From the NCBI RefSeq assembly GCF_024868665.1, contig NC_079914.1, positions 611,096 through 675,095 of the forward strand: DNA of 64,000 nt, written 5' to 3'. The number at the start of each line of letters is the position of its first letter. Within the stretch, counting starts at the first letter, position 1. This DNA is from Triplophysa rosa (taxonomy: Eukaryota; Chordata; Actinopteri; Cypriniformes; Nemacheilidae). Below the pieces are notes generated by a model. That model did not search any database. It saw only the letters and a list, made by a program, of their open reading frames with translations, and was not told where the DNA came from. Shown one piece after another: positions 1-11,192 of this stretch. Made by a program: the position numbers and the translations under genes.

Positions 1-25
1 CTATGGCTCCTGCCAGGCCAGGGCA

Positions 26-740
26 TTGAGAGAGCTCCACGAGGGTAAGACCGACCCAGCGCTTATGCAGGAACTCCGCGCCGCCACCGACCTCGCTCTA
101 CGGGCGACCAAGGTGACCACGCGGGCCCTGGGTCGGACGATGTCCACACTTGTGGTCCATGAGAAACTCCTCTGGCCGATCCTTGCGCAGATGTGTAACG
201 CCGAGAAGGTCCGCTTTCTCGACGCACCCGTCTCGCAAGGGGAGGCTGGTTGGTGTTACTGTCGAGCCGAAGCGGCCCCGCTCACCCCCCTGCCCGTTGG
301 GGGCGCGAGACCCGCACGCGGCCTCCCCCGGAGGGTTCTCGACAGTAAAGAAGCAGTCCTCCGTGCCGCGACTCCGCCGCCTCGGCCGTCGAGTCCCATG
401 CACTGTCTGCTTCCCAGCAGCCCTGGTGCTCTTCGACGCCCTCCAGCTCTGGCGCCCCCCACTCAGGCGGCCCCCCCTGGAGGAGACAGCGAAGAGGAGA
501 CCATCGCCCCATCAGCAGCCGCTGCGAAGCGGCCCTCATGGGAAGACCTCAGGGGGATCGAGGCTACCATTGGGCCCGACCCCAGCCACATCGCTGGGAA
601 GTCGGATAGGGACGGATCCTGCCCCGTCTCTCCATCTGCTGGCCCCCTCCAGGTGGCTAGCACCCACTTAGTCTCAAAAAAGAGAGTTTCCTCTCTCTCT
701 GGGTTATCACAGCCACTCCCACCCTCTGCACGACGGTGAA
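26..740 (+). pseudogene. DIRS gag-like ORF remnant
   Basis: The reading starts in a frame containing TLVVHEKLLWPILAQM and KVRFLDAPVSQ, a signature typical of the first ORF of vertebrate DIRS elements. The product probably coats element RNA. The frame changes near 240-330, where a GC-rich segment resembling one in the RT region (1688-1754) interrupts it. The rest is Pro/Ala/Arg-rich. It is not intact. Confidence 0.65.
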
Positions 741-1159
741 TGGCAAACTCGACGTTGCGTCATGGCGAAGCGCAATGTCGAGTATAAACACCAGCCCTCA
801 GCACTCTCAGTCAGACAGTGCGTTGAGCTGCGCAGTCGCCAGGCAGGAAAAACAGCAGAGCCGATCTCCTCCCCGGGGGACCTCCCCCGGCGAGGAATCC
901 GTACTGCTATCCATCGAACCACCCCCCGGGGGGACGATGAAAAACATTGTACCTTTAGTCCCCCTGTCTCATTTCTGGGAGCCTGTCCGGCTTCCCAGAC
1001 TGTCAGGCTGGCTAGGGAAGACGATCCGTCTCGGCTACGCGATCCAGTCGCCTCACGCCCGCCAAGTTTCAGGGCATCCGATATACCTCAGTCAGAGGCT
1101 AGGATGTTCCCGTACTTCGGGCCGAGGTCGCCACCCTTCTTGCGAAGGGAGTGATCGAG

Positions 1160-2250
1160 CCCGTCTCACCAGCCGAGATGTTCAACGGGTTTTACAGCCT
1201 GTACTTCATTGTCCCCAAGAAAGGCGGGGGGTTGCGCCCTATCTTGGGTCTGTGTGTTCTGAACAGGCACCTACACAATAGCTGCCTTTCAGGTTGATCA
1301 CGCAGAAGCGCATCCTGACGTCCATCAGGTGTCTGGACTGGTTCATGGCAATCGACCTGAAGGACACGTACTTCATGTCTTGATCCTCCCTCGACATCGG
1401 CCGTTCCTACGGTTCGCTTTCGAGGGACGGGCATATCAGTACAGGGTCCTCCCCTTCAGTCTGTCCCTGTCTCCACGAGTCTTTACGAAGGTCGTGGAAG
1501 TGCTGGTACTAAACTATCTCGACGACTGGCTCAGCTTGGCGCACTCTCGAGATCTGTTGTGTACACACAGGGACCTGGTGCTCCGGCACCTAGATCAGTG
1601 GGGCTACAGGTTAACTGAGAAGAGCAAGCTCTCCCCGGTGCAGAGCATCCTCTTCCTCGGTATGGAACTCGACTCTGTCCTCATGAGCGGCCCCACTCAC
1701 CCCCTGCAGGGGGCGCGAGGCCCGCGACGAGGAAGCCTGTGCCCACGCGGCCTCTCAGAGGCAGTGCGACTGACTACAGAGCGCGCACGATCAGTGTTGA
1801 ACTGCCTGAAGCTCTCAGGCAGTCAGCAGTCCCCCTGAAACAATTTCAGAGGCTCCTGGGATACATGGCATCCTCGGCGGGGGTGGTCCCCCTCGGGTCG
1901 ATGCACATACAACCGCTCCAACACTGGCTACAGAGTCAAGTTCTTTGGAGAGCGTGGCACACCGGCAGCAGGCGTATGGTCAACACACTTTTCTGCCGAC
2001 ACACCCTAACCCCCTGGTCTCCCATGACCTTCTTGTGGACAGGGGTCCACTTAGGGATACCTCCCTGTAGGGTTGGGGTGCCGTGTGCAATGTTTCCCCG
2101 GACTCCACCCATTGTCCTCTTTGGTACTCCCTGTCCGAGGCAACCCTTGGCACGGATGCCCTTGCGCACATCTGGCCGCGGGACAAGCGGAAGTACGTTT
2201 CCCCCCAGTGAGCCTCATTGCACAGGTCCTGTTCAAGGCCAGGGAAGAGG
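1160..2250 (+). pseudogene. DIRS reverse transcriptase / RNase H remnant
   Basis: Recognisable RT blocks in shifting frames: GFYSLYFIVPKK with GLRPILG (1187 on), PFLRFAFEGRAYQYRVLPFS with SLSPRVFTK, the catalytic YLDDW at 1515-1529, and LGMELDSVLM. The C-terminal part KQFQRLLGYMASS at about 1836-1875 begins the RNase H side. An in-frame stop after LNRHL, several frameshifts and an extra GC-rich stretch at 1688-1754 show it is inactive. Confidence 0.8.
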
Positions 2251-3330
2251 AGCATCAAGTGGTACTAGTTACGCCCCTTTGGCCTAACCAGGACTTGGTT
2301 CTCGGAGCTAAGGCTCTGACAACAACTCCCCCCTGGCTGCTCCCCCTGGCGAATTGCTTCCCCAGGGGAAGGGGCACGTTACGGCATCCCAGGCAGAACC
2401 TGGTCTCCATGTCTGGACAGGACGAGGAGATCCTGAGTGACCCACCCCGGTCTGGTTGGGACGTCACTCAGGCTAGGGCTTCGGCCACTGGGCGGCTATA
2501 TGCCCATAGGTGGCGCCTCTTCTCGTCCTGGTGCTCTTCTCGGCGAGAAGACCCACGGAGTTGCTCGGTCGGGTACGAGCTGTCCCTTCCTCAAGAGAGA
2601 CTGGGGAGTAACCTCTCCCCCTCCACACTGGGAATGTATGTCCCGCTCATTATACCCAAGTGCTGGGTAGCCTCTGGGACAGCACGACCTGGTCATTAGG
2701 TTCCTAAGGGGCACGAGAGGGTGACCACCTTATACGTACCCTCTTGCGACCTAGGTGGCGGGCCTCAAGAGGCCCCGCCCCCTTCGAGCCTCTCGGGGTT
2801 GCTGCTCTTTCTCAGTCTTGATAAAGACAGCTTTCCTGATGGCGCTCACCTCCAATAGGGTAGGGGATCTGCAAGCACCCTCCGTGTCCACAGATTGCCT
2901 AGAACACGTTATCTTGAGACCCCGCCCCGGCTACGTGCTCAAAGTTCCCACCACTCTTCTGAGAGACCAGGTGGTGAACCTGCAGGCGCTCCCACCGGGG
3001 AGGAAGACCCAACCTTTCCGTGTTGTGTCCAGTACGCGCACTGCGCCTCTACTTGGACCGCACGAAGAGCCCAGAAGCTCTGAGCAGCTCTTTGTCTGTT
3101 TCAGAGGTCAGCAGAAGGGAGGGCTGTCTCCAAACAGAGGCTGGCGCACTGGATCGTGGATGCCCTCGTTAGGGCATACCGATCTCAATTTGCCCCTGCC
3201 CGTTGGGAGTGAGGCACACTCCTCATGGGCACTGGCTCAGGGCGCCTCTCTAGCAGACATCTGCAGAGCTGCGGGTTGGGCTATGCCCAACGACTCCGTG
3301 AGGTTCTAATACCTACGCGCGGAACCGGTG
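2250..3330 (+). pseudogene. DIRS tyrosine recombinase remnant, copy 1
   Basis: Fragments in order: WRLFSSWCSSRREDP, LSPSTLGMYV, FLMALTSNRVGDLQAPSV (Arg-box region), and SSWALAQGASLADICRAAGW. Related DIRS recombinases have an HSTRG-type box before SSWAL. Here it reads AHSSWAL, so the Arg of H-x-x-R is missing. A stop codon follows RF, where the catalytic Tyr segment should be. Non-functional. Confidence 0.75.
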
Positions 3331-4000
3331 TCAGCCCGCATCCTGGCAAGGTGTAGGACCGGCAGCCGGTAGGGCGTACGCCTGCGAAAGCCCTTCCCCC
3401 TTCCTTAGGGGGATCAGCGGCTATTACGCCTCCCCTCTTTCCCCCACTGGGTAAAGAACAGGCATTTTATCCATCACTAGCACCTTCCTCGGGGCAGGCT
3501 GGGCAGAGCAGCCCTGCCCCCTTAGGCCGGGGAACAGTTGAGTTATCTCCCACATAGCTCTAACCGGACCTAGTGCTCCAGACGTGGTAACCCCCCCTCC
3601 GTGGGCTGTTCCGTCTGATGTATCCTCATGAATGGTTCCCACCTCGGCAACCCATGACCTCCCTAGGTGGACTCCCACCTTGCGGTTAACTCCTGCAGTC
3701 CGCACATTTCCCATGAGTTCTCCCCTGTTGGTGAGACCATGTGGTGTCTCCACTAATTCCTCCCTACGGTAGGTAGTGGTCTCTGCAGCATTTTTCCCCC
3801 GGGAGGAATAATGCGTACCCAGTGGCCCTTACGGTGCCGGGCGGCTTCTCGCCATTTAGAGAACTAGGCCTCCGCCCGTGACGGCCGGTGGCAGGGGCTT
3901 CCCAACTTTGTGGTAAAGCTCTGGGTTCCCCTTCCTCTCCACTGGATAGTCATAATTTCGCGTTAGCGTCTTCGTCTGACAGGCCAGTCAACGTCAACCA
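3330..4000 (+). mobile_element. DIRS copy 1, 3' non-coding part
   Basis: GC-rich, without a coding frame. It is closely paralleled by 58170-58800 in copy 2 (for example the shared stretches around CATGACCTCCCTAGGTGGAC and GAACCATTGG-type blocks). Similarity ends near 3998. Confidence 0.7.
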
Positions 4001-5841
4001 CAACTATCTAACTCACCCACAACTGGCCCAATATATAATAATATATTGAATAATAAAAACACAGAAACCAAGCAAATGCAAGTATTGTGTTTAATTGATG
4101 CTGACAATAAAATCTACTCAAATGCAGCAAAATTAAATATAATGTCAAAAGAGGTGCAAAAAAAAATTAAACTAACATTTAGATAAGCAACAAAAACAAA
4201 GTCACACAATACAACAGAAACATAAAAATACAATGGAAACTACGGAACAAATAATGTCAAACAATAAACTAAAAGCAACACATACTGTAAATAGTAACAC
4301 AATACAAACTTAAAGACTAAATGTATGTTTACAGATGTGCAAATATGTATTAGACAAATAAGTTACAAACAACACTGTAAAAGGTGAAAACAGTTACATG
4401 AAACCCAAGTTTAGTAACTTTTTTTACCTCCAGCTCAGTCATCTGTCCACATGAAGGACTTCTTACTGCCTCTAGAATAAAAGCATACAAATACAGAGTT
4501 CAAAATATGGTTAAATAAAATGCATAATAATTAGAGACATTTCACACTACAATACACCATCAGGCGAGTTTTACATTTAATACGTGAAAAAAATGTTTGT
4601 AGATTTAAGAGTTCCAGGGTAAGCGCTTACCAATCACAACAAAATTGGGAATCCTATTTCCCCATTTACACCTCTCCAGTTCACAGTTTTGGCCTGGGTT
4701 TTTATTGCCAGCTTAATTCACCAGACTGTGTCTTCACATCCACTCCACCAAATAATCCAAGATCAAGTACCTGGAATGTTTGAAAACATGCTGTCAGTAT
4801 TAAGCCAAATTACTACAACATGCTTTTGTATCTAATACTGATATTAGGCAAATTATAGTACTTCTATACTAAAAAAACTAGTATCTCGCCGTCAATCTGT
4901 AATAAATCCTCAATAAGCGCACCTAATCTGAATGACACAGTCATTTGATGCATGGTTATCGACTTCATTGGCTAAATGCTGTAACTCTCTAGCTAATTGT
5001 GCGCCCGCCATAGTTACTTAACGTTATACACGAAGCAAACGATCAGTGAGTGACGTGACGTTAGTCCAAAACAAGACAAGAGTAATCGATCAAACGCTTC
5101 AATCTACGCTGAACCAATAGTAGGCAAGACCAACCCATCTAATTATCATACAAGACACAGAAAAGTAAGAATAAATTCAAGAATAAATAAATAAAAGTGG
5201 AAATAAATACAAGCGATAATAAATAAATATAAAAATAAATAAACGTATAAATAAATAAATGTAAAAATAAAAGGAAATGATAAATAAAATAATCTAAAAA
5301 TAAAAAATAATAATAATTAAAAATAATTAAAAATGGACACAAAAAATAATAAATCAATTTAAAAAATGAAAAGAAAAGTTAAAGCTAAGATCAATAATAG
5401 CTAAAACGAATTATTTTGTTTTATCAAACCATTCATTCCTGTATTTATTTTCATATTATTACATTTATTCGTTTATATATTTATTTATTTATACATTCAT
5501 TTATTTATAATTTTTGCAGGTTGTTTAGCCTCCTAGTTATATAGGCCCACATGCATTTTATTTTTAATCTCCATAGATAATAGGCAGGTATCAGTGTCAT
5601 ATTTTACCTGCAATAAGAGTCAAGAATGTTAAGTCAGTAAACAATATAGAAATAGTTTCTAAATCTGCAATCTTCTTAAAACTAAATCTCCAGTTTTAGG
5701 TTTGTGTTCTTTATATTGTCAGGTCAATGTTTTGAAGTTTTTGCTTTTGAATTTGTGTATATTCAACCTTTAAAGACTTTAAAAAGTGTATACATGGATG
5801 TGCCTTTTGTGGAGAGAAATCAATAATCTACAAAACATAAA
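4001..5841. other. AT-rich non-coding stretch
   Basis: No coding signal. Poly-A/T tracts and, at about 5160-5510, low-complexity AATAAATA-type repeats on both strands. The short ORF here is an artefact of that low complexity. Confidence 0.7.
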
Positions 5842-6079
5842 GGCCCGGTTTCACAGACACGGTTTAGTTTAAGCCAGGACTATGCCTTAGTTAAATCAAG
5901 ATATGTATGTCGCTTTTATAAAAATGCCTCAGAGGAATAGATTACAGGTGTGCATCTCGAGACAAAACAATGGCACTTTTATATTAAGATATTTCTGTGC
6001 AAGTTATATTCAGTTAAGACAGGTCACACATTCATTTTAGTCTGGTACTAGCCTTAAGCCTTGTCTGTGAAACCGGGCC
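5842..6079. mobile_element. MITE with 18-bp perfect terminal inverted repeats
   Basis: Begins GGCCCGGTTTCACAGACA and ends with its exact reverse complement. Both sides are flanked by TAAA, which fits a 4-bp target duplication. It is 238 bp with no ORF, so a non-autonomous DNA transposon. Superfamily not assigned. Confidence 0.85.
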
Positions 6080-6872
6080 TAAAAGCAATAAAATAGCATG
6101 ACAAAATCGTATTTTCCTCATCTCTGTACAACGTTTCTGTGCAGACTCAGCAGATAAAAGCCTTTCAGATGATATGGACTCCTGCAACTGCTACTGAGTT
6201 TATCCAATTTAAGAAATGTTATTGAAATGGACAGTCTTCAGACCCTTTCCTCAGTATCCTATGCAGTGAACACTAATGGATATAAAACACTTTATTTTGA
6301 GTTGGGGAAAACACCATCTCATTGCAATTAACCACTAAGAACTAAAAGTTAATTGATCAAAATATACAACTTCAGTTTACAACTGCTTTAAAATGTTATA
6401 AATATCTCTGAAAGTTGTCTGTGCATCGTTTGAAGTGTTCCTGACATTTTAAAATGTCATAATCTTCAAGCAGCCGTAAAAAAAACTATGGACGTAACAA
6501 CCAGCCAATAGCAGCGCTGCTGATCACTAGTTCTTCTATCGATATATACTGCCTTTCCAAACAGTGCGTGAGCGTGCAATGATTCCAGACAATTTAATCC
6601 AGATATACTAATCGTACACAACAAGTGCGTTCAAAGAACCGTATTATCCAGATCATGATTTGGTCATCTCGGATATTTCATTTGATCTTGGATGTAGTAA
6701 GCCACGTATGAAGAACGGGCCCATGGTCTAGATTGATGATGATCACAGACGTCCAATCACAAGTGACTTCCGGAAAAGGGGAAGTAACCAATGACGTTTG
6801 AGGTTACAAGAGAATATAAAGTCCCGCCCCGCGACTGCCAAAAATAAAAAGCAAAAGCAAAAGCAGCAGGTG
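6080..6872. other. Non-coding stretch, nothing recognised
   Basis: AT-rich sequence with no conserved coding frame, RNA gene or clear repeat border. Confidence 0.5.
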
Positions 6873-7069
6873 AGAGCGCGAGGGCTTGTAATTGCGCGCA
6901 CAGAAGATGTCATGCGCGCACTATGGATGCCATGCGCGCGCGAAGGTTTCAAACGAGCTCGCGGGATCCCGTTTCCTCGCGTGTATATCCGTTGTCCTCT
7001 CGCGGAAGTTATTTGCCGTGCGCTGCCAGCATCAGCATTGCGCTCGTTTCTTTATGGCATTATAATGCC
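6873..7069 (-). repeat. GC-rich interspersed module, copy A
   Basis: Contains GCGCGCGAAGGTTTCAAACG and ends GGCATTATAATGCC. It matches, in inverted orientation, 17506-17660, where the same module adjoins the outer end of the foldback-like arm. A shorter match lies at about 32757-32798. Unit borders are uncertain. Confidence 0.6.
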
Positions 7070-7753
7070 TTCATAGGATTTGGCCTAGAATTTGTTGCTA
7101 TCTGGGAAGAGACGAGCTGTGAAGTGATCTTGATTACCGCGCTGTTTTGAAAAAGTGGGATGTGTTAAAAATCCCCTCCACCACATGCTGCTTTTCACAG
7201 CGCAAGACTTTTTTTCAGGCGCCAACGGGTGTACAGTTAAATGCTGCAAATTTACAGAAAGGGATTAATCTATGGGCCTTGGTCTGTTAATCTACAGGGT
7301 TGAACTGTCTATTGAAATAACAGTATTTTACTGTTGGAAATTGACAGTTTTTTAACAGCAATTTTTTAGTGTGTTTTATTCTCGACTACTGCAACGTGGT
7401 TATTTATTCTGTTGCCTGTGTTGTCTTTAACCTATCATTGAACATGATGCCATCTAGTGGATTCTCACGAATAACAGGCACAAATAATGGATTTCACATT
7501 TCATCATGACAACCATCAACTTTAAAGTAGGCTATAACTGTCGAGATATGATGCAACTGAAGTTGTACTCTACATACATCGTAAACCATTGAAATATGTT
7601 TAGAAATGTAAACGTGATTGTGCTTTTAATGCCGAAAACGCGCATCTCTCCCATCGGGTTCAGTGGGCTTTTAGTGCACTGTTGCCCTCACTAATATGGC
7701 GGCGCCGTTGACGTATCGCAGCAGCGGAGCAAAGTGGCCAACGCGACGTCTAG

Positions 7754-8123
7754 CCCTGCGTTCCAACTGGGATATATTGCCCTCCGAAGGGCCCTTTGGA
7801 GTGACAACAATCATGGCCGCCATACCAAAGGGTCGTTCCAAACCGAAGTGCTCATAACTGGCCACTTCAAAGGGCCCTTCAGAATGAAGGATTTCAAAGG
7901 GTACAACTGATGGTCGCTTCGGGCTCCCGTGATTCTTTGCGCAGATTCTTTGCGTGGTGACGCCGCCTCCTTATGGGCGCGGGATGATGACGCAGAAGGG
8001 CACTTCAAGAAACAGTTGTTTGGTCCCCTACACCCTTTAACCCTTCAAAGCTCTCACTCCGGAGGGTAAACCATTCGATGGGTTTAGGGCATAGGGATGA
8101 ACCCTTCGAAATGGAACGCAGGG
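7754..8123. mobile_element. MITE with CCCTGCGTTCCA termini
   Basis: A 370-bp segment starting CCCTGCGTTCCA and ending TGGAACGCAGGG. It has GC-rich, partly self-complementary content (AAGGGCCCTT blocks). No ORF of note. The target duplication is not clear. Confidence 0.75.
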
Positions 8124-8758
8124 TATGTATTTATTCTATGCCCCTGTCTCTCTAATTGAGTAGTATCTGACTGCAATATCAGAGGCTGCACTCTCAAGAC
8201 CACATTTCTGGGGATGCATTTCTAGCATCTGCGACAACAGAAGTGACGAGTCGAGTGCATCGAGTGCATTTCCAGAATGGACGACAATCAGAGTGTGATG
8301 TCAAATTTGAATTAATTTTGATTGGTTCAACATTTAACATTTTATTGGAAAGTTAATGTAGCCGAAGTGAGTTGCTAAATAGTCTAGCCACAATATAAGC
8401 TTCTAATGCTGTAAAACGAGTTGTAAGTATATTCGTTTAGCGAAACTGTAGCACGACTGGCAAGCGTATGTTGATTTTGTGATTATGGGATGATTATTAA
8501 TTCTAGACCTAGCCAGCACAATAAACTGTAGCACTCTTCGTTGTGAAACCTTGTTAATTACTCATTGTTTTTCCATTTTAAGTAATTTAAATTAATCTTA
8601 ATGTTTTAATCGTCTCGTGCTCACAGTCAGTTTGTTAATCCCATGATGCATGTCTCTTCATTTTGACACTGTTTCTATAATATTGATTGTTACATTTGAC
8701 ATCATAATAATTGACTGTTAAAATACCACGTGCTAGATTTTGTAATGTACTGTGTAGT

Positions 8759-10105
8759 AGTGCTGTAGTACTCGAGTCCGGACTCGAGACGTTTTTTATG
8801 GTCTCGGACTTGTCTTGGACGCGTTGGTATTTGAACTCGGACTTGTCTCGGACTTGGTCATTGGTCTCGCAAATGTTCTAGTCGGTCTCGTCCGAGTCCA
8901 GCGATATATGTTTTATTTTCTCCTTCAAAACAAAACATTGATAGAGCAATATTCTTGTGATCCGAAAACTGTTGCCGACTCTCGACTCAAGAACGAGAGC
9001 TGCGCTTGCTCATAAGTTCTCTTTTCACACAGCAGTTCAGTTCAGTGTGTGCTGTTGTTGTAATTAAATAACTCCGGTATATTGGTTCAAGACCGCGGGA
9101 CTGTCATGCACGCCAGAAAGTGAAGAACTGAATTAATTTGTGGATAATATTAAGTGTTTACGGGAGACGCTAAACGGGAACGATTCAGCTGAACTGGTTC
9201 GACCGGTTCACTTAAAAGAAAGAACCGGTTCGAATGAATGATTCGTCCGTGGCGCGAACCAGCATCAATCATTCATCAGGCACGATGTCAGCTAGCAGCG
9301 GCATAATACAGATTGGTTTTACAAACCATAATAAATGTATCGACAGTGCGCTTAAAAGGAAACTTTTTGCACCAAAACTTTCCCCGAAACATGTGGGACA
9401 ACGTCCAATTTCATAAGACACCTGCAAAGGCATCACAAAGAGAGGTAAGTTAATGCCATGTTTCAGAGTTAGCATTGCATTTGAGTATTTTAGAAAGTTT
9501 GGAAAGTAGGGCTTTAAGATAAGATTGATTGTATTTTTATTGTCATTGTGATGAACATGTTATTTAAGGATGGGCACCGACGTGCTTATGAACGAGCCGT
9601 GGAGCCTGTGCTCTTTCTAGCGGCTCCTCTATCGAACACACACGTGCACGGGCAGGCGCGCACACACACGCACAAAAGTGTTCATTGCTGCACAACCTTG
9701 CTGTTAAGAGGGCTGATAAAAAAGTTCCTTAAAGTAATAAACAGTTACACTTCGGCTTTGTGACTTTAGTGCTATACCTATATAGTAAAAATAAAATGAC
9801 CTTATTTTATCTGCTTTTTGATCATTACAAACAATAATGAAAATGATTATCTTAGAATAGAAGATATGCTGTCTCTTGCATCACATAAATTATCAATAGT
9901 TAAGTATGTGGTCTTGTAGTCTTGATTTTTTTCTGTCTCTTGACTGTCTCAATTGGACTCGGTCTTGACTTGGACTCGAACCTCTCTGGACTTTGACTTG
10001 ACTTGGACTCGAACCTCTTTGGACTCGGACTTGACTCTGTCTCGACTAGTCCTGGTCTTGGACTTGTCTTGGACTCGACAATGGTGGACTTGACTACAGC
10101 CCTAA
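8759..10105 (+). mobile_element. hAT element, internally deleted, exact 8-bp target duplication
   Basis: Flanked by TGTGTAGT at 8751-8758 and again at 10106-10113, the 8-bp duplication typical of hAT transposons. Termini are inverted repeats (GTGCTGTAGTACTCGAGTCC against the complement of GGACTTGACTACAGCCC). Subterminal regions are built of many GGACTTG/ACTCGGAC repeats on both sides. The inside keeps only a zinc-finger exon remnant (9389-9444), so the element is not autonomous. Confidence 0.9.
9389..9444 (+). pseudogene. BED zinc-finger exon remnant of the hAT transposase
   Basis: Reads TCGTTSNFIRHLQRHHKE in one frame, then a good donor (AG/gtaagt). Cys followed by S-N-x-x-x-H-L-x-x-H-H is the second half of a BED-type DNA-binding finger, found at the N-terminus of many hAT transposases. 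The DDE part is absent from the element. Confidence 0.6.
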
Positions 10106-10462
10106 TGTGTAGTCTATTCAAGGACACAGCTCAGTGCAGGCAGTATTATGACAAAAGATGACTAAATAAATTGGTCAAGTACTGGGCTTCCGCCTAATTT
10201 AAGTCTATTTATTTATATTGTTTTTTTGTGTGTGTGTGTTCAACTGTTCAGTTGTGATTTTAAATAAACACAAAATTAATTCTGCGCCCAGAGTCATCAT
10301 TGTGTCTTCACTCTTGAAATGTGGTTGATCTAGTGACTAAAAAGGAATGCATGATTTCTTGTTTATTTTTTTTTTACTTATTATATTATGCTAGTTAGTC
10401 ACAATAATTACTCAACATTCAGCTATTAGCAATAAGTTTAATTGCATGAAATATAGTATTTG

Positions 10463-10971
10463 TGTCATGAGTGGTGGGTGGTGAGAGACACTGAGACAGA
10501 GGACCCAGGTGCTGACAGCGGGTAAGGGGTTAAACAAGGCTTTTTAATAAATAATAAAACACACAAAACAAAAACCCACGAGGGGGAAAACAAGGGTATA
10601 ATAAGAACAAAGACTAACTACACTAAACAAGACTAAAAATAACATTAACAAACATATTACACAGGACTACGCTACACTTAACAGGACAAGAACTCACCCA
10701 CACGAAACACGACAGAGTACAATGAACCAACACGAGACAGAAGACACAAGGGCATTATAAAGGGGATAAATCAAGAGGGGACAGGTGCAGGACATGAACT
10801 AATTAACAAACAATAACGAGGAGACGAAAGGGCGGGAACAGAGACGCCACACCGGAGAGAGGGAGTATATGGAATGCCAAAACTGACTCTCTCCACATAA
10901 AACAAGAGGTTCTATCATGGTTCTGCTACTAGGTCAAGAAAAGCAAGACAAGGTGGGGCAGAACCATGACA
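10463..10971 (-). mobile_element. Solo LTR, minus orientation, TSD ATTTG
   Basis: 509 bp starting TGTCATGAG and ending CCATGACA, with ATTTG directly on both sides. Read on the minus strand it has a late ATTAAA/AATAAA-type signal and a TTAACCCC segment also seen in the other TGTCA LTRs of this window. No internal region, so a solo LTR left by recombination. Confidence 0.87.
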
Positions 10972-10990
10972 ATTTGGGTGTAATAAACCT

Positions 10991-11149
10991 TTCCTGTAGC
11001 TCAGTGGTAAGAGCATTGCGTTAACAACGCAAAGTTGTGGGTTCGATATCAGGGATTGCACATGTCTATGTATAAATGTATAGGATAAAGCAATGTAAGT
11101 CGCTTTGGATAAAAGCGTCTGCCAAATGCATAAATGTAAATGTAAACCT
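10991..11149 (+). mobile_element. tRNA-derived SINE with L2-type 3' tail
   Basis: The head looks like a tRNA gene: TAGCTCAGTGGTAAGAGCA (A box) and GGGTTCGATAT (B box). The tail GTCGCTTTGGATAAAAGCGT followed by CTGCCAAATGCATAAATGTA is the 3' end shared with fish L2-like LINEs. It is a retroposon, not a functional tRNA gene. Confidence 0.8.
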
Positions 11150-11192
11150 TTTAAAAACTAAGTAATTAGAATTGGGTGGATATACTGTCTTA

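Larger units (their letters stand above)
1..4000 (+). mobile_element. Degraded DIRS-type tyrosine-recombinase retrotransposon, copy 1
   Basis: DIRS elements use a reverse transcriptase and a tyrosine recombinase instead of an integrase. Here, on the + strand, a gag-like ORF remnant, an RT/RNase H remnant and a recombinase remnant follow in the usual DIRS order, each broken by stops and frameshifts. The 5' end is outside the window. The GC-rich sequence stops near 4000 and is replaced abruptly by AT-rich DNA. A second copy of the same family (57092-59242) matches from about 2245 onward. The terminal inverted-repeat module present in copy 2 is missing here. No target duplication is expected for this class. 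Confidence 0.85.

Noticed and set aside
5139..5357. 72-codon Phe/Tyr-rich ORF
   Set aside because: Created by AATAAATA low-complexity DNA.
10991..11065. Possible functional tRNA gene
   Set aside because: A and B boxes are present, but the acceptor stem does not close properly, the B box is degraded and an L2-type SINE tail follows, so it is a SINE.
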